Positions 54,721 through 64,000 of a stretch of DNA of 64,000 nucleotides are shown here, in pieces. The DNA is from Candolleomyces eurysporus. Taxonomy: Eukaryota > Basidiomycota > Agaricomycetes > Agaricales > Psathyrellaceae. Every line of letters starts with the position of its first letter. Position 1 is the first letter of the stretch. The notes beneath the pieces were generated by a model, which saw only the letters and a list, made by a program, of their open reading frames with translations, made no database searches and was not told where the DNA came from. A program made the position numbers and the translations under genes. The stretch covers positions 1 through 64,000 of the forward strand of contig JANBPK010000034.1 in assembly GCA_027579435.1 (NCBI GenBank), read 5' to 3'.

Positions 54721-57036
54721 TCAACACTGACGCGAAAACCCAACCTGCTCCGGCCCCTCCTCCGTACTCCCATTCCCGAAGTTGTCCTTCTCAGGTCGAC
54801 CATGCTCATGATCTGGATGATGCAGCCCTTTAGCCCGTTGGCTCTCCGCGAACATCGTGTCCGTACCTACACGGGAGTTGGGAAATCGAGTCAGAACTGA
54901 ACGGCAGATAACAAAGGGAGAAGAAGAGGGAAAGAGGGCGTACCCATGAGCGACTCAGCAACACCCAGGATATCAATAATAAGCCTCTCCATCAAATCCT
55001 CACTCAACGTCTCCCTCACAACAACACGCAGAATCTCAATGTCCTCTGCGCCTTGTGGTGCCTAACATGTCAAAGCGCACACACTTTCAACACGCAGATA
55101 CTCGGAATAACAGGACGGCAATCACTCACCCCGTAGTTGGGCACGATCCACCCTTTCGCCCTCAACATCGACTGGATCCACTCTTGCTTAACATGCGGAT
55201 TCTCCTGCTTGTACTTGTCCGAAAGCCTGAACGCAACAACCGGCAACCCGGGGATATACTGCGTAGGATCATCATTGCTGTGTCGTCTTTCGCGGCCGCT
55301 GAAAATAGAGAGGTCGCTCGACGAGGAGGAGGACATCTCGCCAGTGTCGACGCGTCTGTGGATGTTGCTCATAACCTGAACGCAACGATTTGTGGTCAGC
55401 GCCCGAGTCAAGATAGTGAGAACATGGAGCGACGCACGGTGAAGTAAGTGCTGTCCAGTGCCTTGGAGAGCATCCTGGCATTTCGGAGGTCCTTGTACGC
55501 GATCTTCTTGTACCCGTCAAAGCCCAAATTGAGGAAATTGAACATTTGAGCGATGACCGGGGCAGCGGGTTTAGAAAAGTTCCTAACCGAGCGCTAGTAT
55601 TGAGAAAAGAGAGCTGAGAAGGGACGAGGGCTCGACTTACAAGGTAAAGGTAAACTCCGTGCTTCCAAGATAGTCTACGCACCAGACGAACGTTGAGCTC
55701 ACGCTTAGAAGGACTGGAGGAATGAAGACTCACGAAGCTCAAAGACCAAATCCTTGTGCAGATAAGATTCGTCACGCCACAAGACCCATCCCAGTCCCGG
55801 ATAGACGAGGCCAAATTTGTGTCCAGAGGTATTAATGGAAACGACACGAGGCACTCTGAAGTCCCATTTCAAATTGGGGTATGCGAAGGGAGCGATGAAA
55901 GCTCCAGACGCTCCGTCGACGTGAATAGGGATATCAAGTCCAGTGCGTGCCTGAAGTTCGTCGACTGTAGCAAAAATAAATCGCAACTCGTCAGCAAACC
56001 GCATTCCCCAATCCAATAATAGAGGGAGTTAAAGAAAGAAGACGCCACATACGCAATCTACTCATCAACTCCACGTCCTCAAAATGGCCCGTATACGTGC
56101 TCCCGAGAATAACGATAACACCAATCGTATTCTCATCAATATACTGCAACGCATCGTTCGGGTCCATGACGCAGCCGTTCTCCAGCTTCACGGGCACCAA
56201 GCGGGTCTCGACGTCAAAGTACCTCGCGAACTTCTCCAAGGCGACTTGGGCGTTGGACCCGAAGACGATGTTGGGGTGGAAGTAGTCTTTGCCGTCCTTT
56301 TTGCGGGCTTCTTGCCATCGCTTTTTCATGGCTAGCCCACCGAGCATGATGGCTTCGGAGGAGCCGGCGGTGGCGGTTCCGATTACTTTGCCCTCTTTGG
56401 GTGCTTTCCAGAGGTCGCCGACTATGTATCAGCGGGAGCGGGGGTGTAGAAGGGAAGGAGATGGAACGGAGATTAGATAAGATTAGATTAGATAAAGAAG
56501 GTGGTGGAGGAGAAGGGGACGATGACGACGTACGCATCGAAATGCACCGGTTGTGGATGATACCAGCAGCGGGGTATTCATCGAGATCGACCAGGTTCTT
56601 GTTCATGTTCTCGACGATGAGTTTGTTCGCTTCTTCAGGCATCCAAGTGTGCACGAATCTATAGTGTACCGTACCAATCAATATATTCATCCCATCGTCG
56701 AGTCGAGGAAGACGACTCACGAAGCCAGATTCAACAACGGGTTCCCATCAAGGGCAGTCTCATCGTGAAGGAGCTGGTACGCCGACTTGGAGGGCAAACC
56801 GACCTTGGGCATGGTATATTTGGGCGTTTCGGATGCGTCCTCGTCGCGGCGCCAGGATTGGTGGTATGCGCGTCGACCATGATGGCTGGCGTGTTTCTTG
56901 TGCGGGTGTTCCCTGCACTGTGCGATTAGCTCCTCGGCATCGACTAATCGATGTAAATCAGCATGGATATCGATATCTAGAATAGAAAGAAACGAGGTAG
57001 AGAAGGACGGACGGACGTACTGTGACGGGACAACAT
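54721..57036 (-). CDS. GAD: Glutamate decarboxylase, full-length paralog B
   Basis: Ten exons (57036-57021, 56976-56721, 56658-56534, 56421-56053, 55964-55734, 55673-55640, 55582-55438, 55375-55130, 55061-54944, 54866-54721) encode 561 residues. Landmarks are a His/Arg-rich N-terminus ([19 protein letters not shown]), [72 protein letters not shown] and [15 protein letters not shown] with the PLP lysine near residue 305. The C-terminal exon adds a charged tail ([17 protein letters not shown]). The enzyme makes GABA from glutamate, usually in the cytosol. All intron phases equal those of paralog A, 8 kb away on the same strand. Exon 8 is 39 bases longer than in A, adding a Ser-rich insert ([17 protein letters not shown]). 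Confidence 0.9.
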
Positions 57037-57538
57037 CTCTGAAGCAACGGGAGGGTGGAGTATATGACGATGGGGAGGAGAGAAGCAGTGGGTGGGTTAG
57101 TAACAGGCGCAGTTTCAAGTGTGAAGAAGACAAAGGGTGGAAGGTTTGTTATTTATACCCAAACCCCAGTTCAGTCGTTCACGGAGGTAACGTTCTGGAA
57201 ATAGCGTCATACACTGAGGATTGGATTCGCGACTCCCATTTTGGGGTTCTAGAGGGGCCCGTGACAAATTCGAAGGGATGGCAGATGGTCGCTGTTGTTA
57301 TATGAAACAAGAGCATAAGGAACAAAGAACGAGGTAGAAATCTGCTGTGCTGCTGAAATCCCTCACTTTGGAGGTAGGCGCCCGGAATGGACTCACAGTG
57401 ATCGACGACTCGGAGAGCAGGGCAGCAACAAGGGAGGTTTAGAGACTCGGCATATTTTCTACGACGTCGAGGATGGATGTTAAGAGGATAAAATACGTCT
57501 ATTAATTAGGGAGTATGGGTAGCAGCTTGTCGCGTCGG
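57037..57538. other. Intergenic, GAD B promoter side
   Basis: This 502-base stretch lies between the GAD B start and the end of the L16 gene. No gene is seen. Confidence 0.5.
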
Positions 57539-58377
57539 TCAAGCAGTAGAGGCCTCGACCGGGGCCTCCGCAGTCAGTGTTGGCGGTGTAGGAGGGTAAA
57601 TGAGCATGTTGCCTAGCCGTGGTGGGGACGAACGATTGATGAACTCCATCTCCGTTGGCAACTTTGCTGCTGCTTGGCGGAGAACTGGGCAATGGGAGCA
57701 CAAGGTCAGCCGTAGTTTCCGGAACTTTGGCAGTGTTAATACGCACTGTCTCGAGCAAGCTCTTCACGAATGGGCACACCGCCAATTTCGAACAGCACGC
57801 GACCCGTTGGAACACTGCATAGAATATTAAGGTTTTGTGAGAAGAGGCGCAAGGCACTGCTGGACCGAGAACACATACCGAGTCGCCCAGTACTCGAAGG
57901 TACCTTTTCCTTTACCCATACGAGTCTCGTTACCCTGTAACCAGGCATTCAGCGTTCTAGCCCGGATGAATCCAGCTGGCAACTACGCACCTTTATACAA
58001 ACCGGGATATCCGGGAAGACGCGCAAATACACCTTGGCTCCCTTCAACACCTTCAGCTTCTTTTTAATAACCTCCTCTGCAGTCGTAAGCTGCTTCGCGC
58101 TCAGCCTCGCCCCGTTGCCTTTAATCCTGATTCCCCATTCTCCAAAGGCCAATGTTGTTCCTCTGGTCGAGCCGCCAACAGGGATGGGCACCCGACCCTT
58201 GTGACGTCTCAAGTGTTTGACCTTCTTGGGTGCCAGCTGGCCGCGTCCTCGCGTGAAAAGACTCAACGGAGAGAGAGCCGTGGGCACCTGGTGCTGCGTA
58301 GACGGCTGCTGGAGCCTGGCTAGGGCACTGCCAGCGCCATTGACCAGGCGTCGCGAGAGGGAGGAGAGAGAAAACAT
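57539..58377 (-). CDS. MRPL16: Mitochondrial large-subunit ribosomal protein uL16
   Basis: Exons 58377-57991, 57934-57879, 57814-57747 and 57684-57539 encode 218 residues. An N-terminal mitochondrial-type presequence (MFSLSSLSRRLVNGAGSALA) is followed by the uL16 core. The core contains KKVKHLRRHKGRVPI, GTTLAFGEWGIRIKGNGARL, AKVYLRVFPDIPVCIKGNET, RMGKGKGTFEYWATRVPTGR and VLFEIGGVPIREELARDILR. It is a component of the mitochondrial 54S/large subunit near the peptidyl-transferase centre. The usual KGxxxxMGKGKG glycine-rich segment is intact across intron 1. It shares a 143-base divergent intergenic region with PRP3. Confidence 0.92.
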
Positions 58378-58520
58378 GGTGATTATGTAACCCGAGCTGT
58401 CGTGAGTTTGGCAGTCGCGTCGACGTCGCTTCTGTCCTCAACCACCACCACCGTTCTCAGGGCTTAGACGGTCTTGCCTCTATCTCGGTATCCAGCACTC
58501 AGAAGGAGGCGCAAGACAAG
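58378..58520. promoter_or_regulatory. Shared divergent promoter of MRPL16 and PRP3
   Basis: Only 143 bases separate the two start codons, so both genes must initiate within or share this sequence. No TATA box is evident. Confidence 0.6.
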
Positions 58521-61056
58521 ATGAGCGACCGCAAACGTGCGCTGGAGACCAATGGCCCCGAAGGCTCGAGTCAGAAAAAGCTCAAAAGGTCTGTTCTCCT
58601 CCTCCTCGAATGAACTCGGCTCATGACTCTCGTTATCTAGCGACGTGAGTACATCCGTTTCTCCAAACCCACCTCNTTTTTTAAAGGTGATTATCATTCT
58701 TTTGAACGGTGTTCTAATGTACTTCTACAACCNTTTTTTGCACACCTCAGACTTCGTCCAGCAGTAATGGCCCAACGGCTCCAGGCGGTGTACGTGCATC
58801 AAGTCCTCCATCTCGTTCAATCGACCTTCACTAACCAATGGTATATATAGCTACCAACCGACCAACTCATTGCTCAAAAACGAGCCGAAATCGCAGCCAA
58901 ACTCGCAGCCATGAAGAACATGGGCAAACCAGGCAGTGGTCCAGCACCCACTGCAGCTCGGTCCGCCTCAGGCCTCGGCGTCGCCGCTCCCGTCCCAAAG
59001 GTCCCCATGGTCCCAACCACCGCCCCATCCAAAGTCGTCCTAAACGCAACCCCATCGCCCAGCATCTCCGGAGCCCCCACACCCGCCGCAGGGTCCGGCT
59101 CAGCCAACAGCCCAGCATCCGAAGAACTCGCCCGCAGAGTCGCAGAAGCCAAACGCCGCGTCGCCGAAGCCCAGTCCAAGCTCGCAGTCAAAGACAACCC
59201 TTACATGGCCCTCGCAGCCGCCGCCGCCTCCAAGAAACCGCACCGCGGCAGCGGTGGAGGCTCCTCTGCCGTACCGTCCCCCGGTCCAGGCGCCGCTGAC
59301 CCGTCGCAGCAGGGCGCCGGGCTGAAGATGGCTGCACACCCTCTGCTGCTGGACGCGACGCCTGTGTTGGCGCAGAGCAAGAAGGATAGGTATAAGCCTA
59401 TGCAGCCTAAATTCGCTTCTATCAAAGCGAACGTGCGGAACGCGCCGACCCCGCCTCCGGCGCCTACACCCGTTGCGGTCCCCAGCCCCGCGGCGAACCC
59501 GTACTCGGCGGCTGCAGCGGCGAAGGACGGTGCGACTGGGGGTGCAGCGGGGACCGGGTTCGAGGGTGCGCCGAGGGAGAGGGCTGGGAGAGGGTTTAGG
59601 TTTAATCCGAAGGGCAAGTATGTGGCGATGGCGAATCAGATGAGGCATGAGCAGCAGTTGGAGGAGTTGAAGCAGAGGATTGCGGAGAGCGCGAGGAAGG
59701 CGGGGTTGGATAGTGAGATGGGGATTGAGAAGAATATTAAGGTGAGGTGTATTTTCGGCTTTGCCTTTCTTTCAAGGTTTCATCCCTCATTACAAGAAGC
59801 TGACGGAGGGTCCTGTTATTTTTTTTTGTAGAGGGCTCCCCCGCCTGAAGCGGAGTGGTGGGATACTGCGCTGTTGCCGAATAAGAAATACGATGATATC
59901 GATACCCTGGGGATGGAAAAGTTGAATATTCGAGCGCAAGATTCGCCGATTACGATTTATGTGCAACATCCTATACCCATCCCGGCTCCTGGTGACAAGA
60001 ATAAGGTCGCCTTGAAACCGCTCATGTTGACAACCAAAGTTAGTCAATCTAGCCTTTTCCCCTGACCATGACATGGTACTGATGACCGCTACAGGAACAA
60101 AAGAAGATGAGGAAGCTGCGTAGGAAGGAAGCGCTGCAAGATAAGCGTGATAGGATCCGGATGGGTCTCTTGCCTCCCGACCCTCCAAAGGGTGAGTACA
60201 TGCCATATCCTCTTGCCGTCTTTTGCGATCAAATTTGACTGACTCTTTTTTGCTTCGCTTAGTCCGCCTCGCTAATCTAATGAGAGTCTTGACCTCGGAT
60301 GCTGTCCAAGACCCTACTCGCGTCGAAGCACGCGTGAGACGTGAAGTCGCTATGAGAAAGCACGGACACGAGAAGGCAAATGCGGAGAGGAAGCTTACTG
60401 ATGAGCAGAGGAGGGAGAAGAAGGAGAATAAGAAGTTGGACGAAGAGAAGAGGGGTATTTTCGGGGCTGTGTATAAGTGCGTGCATGTCTCCCTCTCACT
60501 TTTGTCTAAAGCTCGCGATCTGACATTGGCTCCTCGTTTTTGTAGGGTCAAAATCCTCAGCGACCCATCACACCAATTCAAAGTACGCAAAAACGCGGAC
60601 CAACTCAATCTCACCGGAATATGCATCTTCAATCCGCAATTCAATATGGTCTACGTGGAGGGTGCACCCAAGTTTATGAAGAACTACAAACGACTCATGT
60701 TACACCGAATCGCATGGACCGAAGCTGCGCGACCTCGCGGGGGAGACGACGTCGAATTGGAGAACCCTGAATCTGACGTTGAAGGCAACGGTGACGGCGG
60801 AGACGAAGAAGGGGTCGGTGCCTCCTCAGCGAAGAAAGGCAAGGGAACTGGGGCCGAGAACGAGAATGAGAAGTCGCTGGAGGATAATACGTGCCATTTG
60901 ATTTGGGAGGGTGCGTTGAGGGATAGACAGTTTGTTGGGTTCAAGGCGAAGAGTTGTCCGTCGGATAGGGATGCGAAGGAGTTTTTGGGAGAGAAGTTGA
61001 AGGGGTACTGGGATATGGCGAAGAATTGGAAGCCGGAGGAGGAGGAGCTGTTCTGA
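58521..61056 (+). CDS. PRP3: U4/U6 snRNP splicing factor PRP3
   Basis: Proposed exons are 58521-58588, 58641-58644, 58751-58789, 58851-59741, 59832-60038, 60095-60191, 60263-60476 and 60546-61056, giving 676 residues. PRP3 is a subunit of the U4/U6 and tri-snRNP particle needed for pre-mRNA splicing in the nucleus. Landmarks are QKRAEIAAKLAAMKNMGK, EAEWWDTALLPNKKYD (start of the PRP3 domain), QHPIPIPAPGDKNKVALKPL, TKEQKKMRKLRRKEALQDKR, GLLPPDPPKVRLANLMRVL and the C-terminal DUF1115 domain (NFxxMLLHRIAW-type KRLMLHRIAWTE, CHLIWEGALRDRQF). A Pro/Ala-rich stretch lies between. Two introns near the start carry Ns (58676, 58733). The second exon would be four bases long; skipping it would change the frame of the next exon. 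Confidence 0.9.
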
Positions 61057-61290
61057 GAGAGCCGGGTCCCGATCCATCTTCGAGTTTTGCGATTATGTCA
61101 ATGCTCCACTGTCTTCTTCTGCATTGCACGTATACACGCGCCCCTTTTCTGATATCCGTAGCACTATGTCAAAGTCTCTTCTAATGAACGAATGATTTGT
61201 CGTCATCACAGCCAACCTGTAAATCTTTGATGATAAAGTATAAATGACGTCACGTAACCTACCTTTCTCTCCAACCACCAACCGCTCACC

Positions 61291-63930
61291 ATGGGCGACT
61301 TCATCCGTCGACTGGTCTCTGGACCCAAAGCGCGATTCACCGACTCGGCTCTGAACCTCGAGCTTGACCTGGTGTATATTACACCCCGAGTCATCATCAT
61401 GGGGTACCCAGCAGCCGGGTTCGAGGGGCTCTATAGGAATAGAAGGCAGGATGCGAAGAAGTTTTTGGATCATCGGCATGGGAAGAATTATTGGGTGTTT
61501 AATCTTTGTCCGTTGAGGGAGAATGGGTATGAGAAGAGTGTGTTTGAGGGGAGGGTTACGAGGTTTCCGTTTCCTGACCATCAGTGAGTGGGATCTGCCA
61601 GTTTAGTAGAGAGATCGTCGGCGCTTACGACATGGTTGGGCTATCCTTTCGATCGCCGTATCGCTATTTCCATTGTAATGGATACTGCTGCTACTGCGAT
61701 GTAGTGCTCCGCCGCTTGCTTTGTTGCCCCTCGTAGCGAGGGAGATGCACGCGTGGCTCGATGGAGCGCCGGATAGGGTGGCGGTTATCCATTGTAAAGG
61801 TACGTCTTTCTCCTTCTTCTTCATCTCCTCCTCCGACACGGCTCTGATGATCAACCGTTCGTACCGTATCCAACAGCTGGGAAAGGCCGCTCGGGAACCG
61901 TAGCCTGCTCGTACCTCCTCACCCTCACGGGGACCCCAAACTCTGCCTTGACAGCCCCGACAGCAGCGGGGCGTATGCACCAAGTCGTGGACCAAATACC
62001 CTCAGAACTCGGAGATCAGGAAACCGTTGGGACTACCAACTCAGAAACCCATCTAAACCGACCGCACTTCTTCCAAGGCAAACATGGCGCTGTAGAGTCG
62101 GACACCAAGCCTCTCTACGACGAGTCGGGTCTGCCGATGACGATAGTTGCCTCGCCTACCGTGCTCTCGCTCGAATCGGAGTCGACCATCACGAGCACTG
62201 CCGCTGCTGCTGCTGTCCAGCCTTCCGGAGCGAATTCTGAAAGATCGTTTACGGATGCGTTGAAGGGCGTTTTGGATCTGCATACGTCCAAGAGGATGAA
62301 GCCTTCCCTTCCTCCTTCGGCCCAGAGTACGTCGTCGGAAGGGGGTCTGAAGGATTTGGTAACGGGGGCCATTGGGAGCGGAGATGGCAAGGTTCAGAAG
62401 AAGCAGAAGCAGGGTGTGTCGATTCCGAGTCAGAGGAGGTGGTTGTATTATTGGGCGTTGATCCTTGGTGGGGAGGAGCCGAGGGATATATTTAAGAATC
62501 TTAACGCACCCGGTACGTCGAATCGCGTTTTCTCGGAGTGCACCTTTTATTGAATGATGAATTCGTGCGGACAGGACCGGATCCCAAGCCCCTCGTTCGG
62601 ATTACAAGGATCACAGTACAGATGCGCGAGCTGAAAGGGGTGAAGATCAGCATCGTGCGTGCGGCGAACGCAGTGCTGGATAAAGCCGTAGAGTATAAGA
62701 ACAAACGAAAGTCGAAACCCAGCATCGAAGAAGAATCCCCTTCGTCTTCGTCTTCCTCATTGAAAAAGAAGAAATCAACGTCACTTGCTTCGCCGAGCCC
62801 CAAAGATACCGCCGACAGTGCTGCATCATTCGCACAAGGCTCTAACAAACTCTGGGCGTCTATTGCTCGGTATAACGACGCCTTGGTCGACTTCCTGGAG
62901 GACTGGGAGGCCAAGACGCGAGCTATGGGCTGTTCGGGTCCGAATCACAAACCTGTTCCTGGCCAACAAGACGGTAGTAGCATCGCAGACCTCGACGGAG
63001 AGCTCAAACTGCTATTTGACGAGGAAGGAAAGTGGGATAAGGAGAAAATGGTGAAGAGTTTCGCCAAGTTTGGGGTTGTGGAGACGGCCAAGGTAGATGC
63101 GAAGACGAAGAAAGAGGACGGAGAGGAGAGCAGTGTGGTGGCGTATACGTTAAAGCTGGTTAGTGATAAACGGGTCCCTAGGGACTCTGAGAAGGAGGAA
63201 CCGGAGGCTGGGAAGAGTGTCAGCGATCCTACGGGCGAGGATGAGACACCGGAGATCAACGTCGTCTCCGAAGAGCCTACTCCCCAAGTTGCAAAGGAGG
63301 GAATCGAAGGAGGAGAGGACGACGATTTCGAATCAACTTACTCGGGTACGACCGCTGCGTCGAGGCTTACAACGGCGGATGGTCACGAACATTCAACTAC
63401 GGCGAAAGAAATCGAGGAGCGAGGATTGGTCGTGGAAGCTTGTAGAGAGGTTAGGATCAAATTATACGTTGGTCAGGTACGAAGACTTTCAATCACTTCT
63501 TGATGTCCCGTTTTTCCCTTCTGACTTATTTTTCAACTTTCGTTAGGTTTTCATCGGCTGGATGTGGTTCGTGCCCACATTCCACATGCCCCAGCCACCA
63601 CCATCTACAGGTTCTGTTACTGGCAGCGGCGATGCCTCAAGTAGGAAATCTACAGCGACTCTCCATCTTACGCGCAAAGACGTTGACTTTCCACTCGGCC
63701 TTGGAACGGCTATAGTGGACGTGGATATCGATATGGAGTGGGTGTCACCAACGGTATATGACACCCTGGATGCTAGAGCTACCAAGGTCACTTCCTCTAC
63801 CAGTCTCGAGTCACAAGCGGGGTTCGGAACTAAGGTCGGTCAGGCTGTCGCCGGAGGGTTAGGAGCCGACGGTCAAACGGGAGTTGGGTTGAGAGAGGCT
63901 GTCGAGATCGGGCAGGCTACTGGGGTTTGA
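61291..63930 (+). CDS. PTEN: PTEN-type phosphatidylinositol phosphatase
   Basis: Exons 61291-61583, 61705-61799, 61877-62512, 62575-63476 and 63547-63930 encode 769 residues. The start region (MGDFIRRLVSGPKARF, LDLVYITPRVIIMGYPAAGFE) and the catalytic loop VIHCKAGKGRSGTVACSYL, near residues 125-140 and split by intron 2, are those of PTEN/TEP1, which removes the 3-phosphate from PIP3. The signature HCxxGxxR is intact, including the two basic residues of the KAGKGRSG loop. A C2-type membrane-binding domain follows, apparently interrupted by long disordered inserts rich in Ser, Glu and Thr; the end reads MEWVSPTVYDTLDARA and a Gly-rich tail. Length exceeds human PTEN (about 400 residues), as in other filamentous fungi. 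Confidence 0.85.
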
Positions 63931-64000
63931 TCGAAGGTTTTGGTGGTTGACTACTTCAATTTCAATGGACGTGGATCTAAAGGACTTTGAAACTGCTATT

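Noticed and set aside
54331..54900. 189-codon plus-strand frame
   Set aside because: Its 3' half is antisense to the last exon of GAD B and the remainder has no family resemblance or coding bias.
58838..59299. 153-codon frame overlapping PRP3
   Set aside because: It is out of frame with PRP3 exon 4 and made of Arg/Ser shadow sequence.
1..64000. CRISPR array, bacterial operon or prophage
   Set aside because: Spliceosomal introns throughout, no spacer-repeat pattern and eukaryotic gene families.

Overview
The window is nuclear DNA of an Agaricomycete-type basidiomycete (mushroom-forming fungus). Genes carry many short introns of about 48-90 bp with GTRNGT donors. The families present (DUF7330-like proteins, expanded 7TM proteins with a YRCYVIW-type motif, MCT-like MFS carriers, intron-rich glutamate decarboxylases) fit that group. 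I built the gene models by hand from splice signals and reading-frame closure. The sequence carries isolated single Ns; two of them (128 and 16859) behave as inserted bases.

Left third (1-20.5 kb): an accessory region made by duplication. A unit of [large coiled-coil gene, + strand] - [DUF7330-like gene, - strand] - [CCT2 chaperonin fragment, - strand] occurs fully twice (about 1-5.1 kb and 5.2-10.3 kb) and a third time without the CCT2 part (11.2-15.5 kb). The three coiled-coil genes share a C-terminal WKAxLKxRI module and a terminal peptide split by one conserved intron. One of them is interrupted by an in-frame TAA. DUF7330 copies A and B and both CCT2 pieces are decayed; DUF7330 copy C and the divergent copy D are intact. 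Two very small secreted-protein genes follow (16.5 and 18.3 kb). Both end in -ICI, and one has grown by tandem duplication of an exon-intron unit.

Middle (20.6-44.7 kb): a 7TM gene (+), a coiled-coil gene with a frameshift (-), a proline-rich hypothetical, an F-box/LRR-type gene, an unusual SDR-type protein without the catalytic Tyr, two hypotheticals, and then a tandem array of four 7TM paralogs on the - strand with remnants of at least two more. The array holds a recent tandem duplication whose junction can be read to a 6-bp microhomology. A kinase-like gene closes this part.

Right third (44.9-64 kb): two glutamate decarboxylase paralogs 8 kb apart (a short 480-aa form and a full 561-aa form). 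Between them lie a catalytically gutted GH18 chitinase fragment, an HNH-type nuclease-domain gene and an MFS transporter. The end is conserved housekeeping sequence: mitochondrial ribosomal protein L16 (-) head-to-head with the splicing factor PRP3 (+), then a PTEN-type phosphatase (+). The contrast between this housekeeping block and the repeat-rich left and centre is the main large-scale structure of the window.
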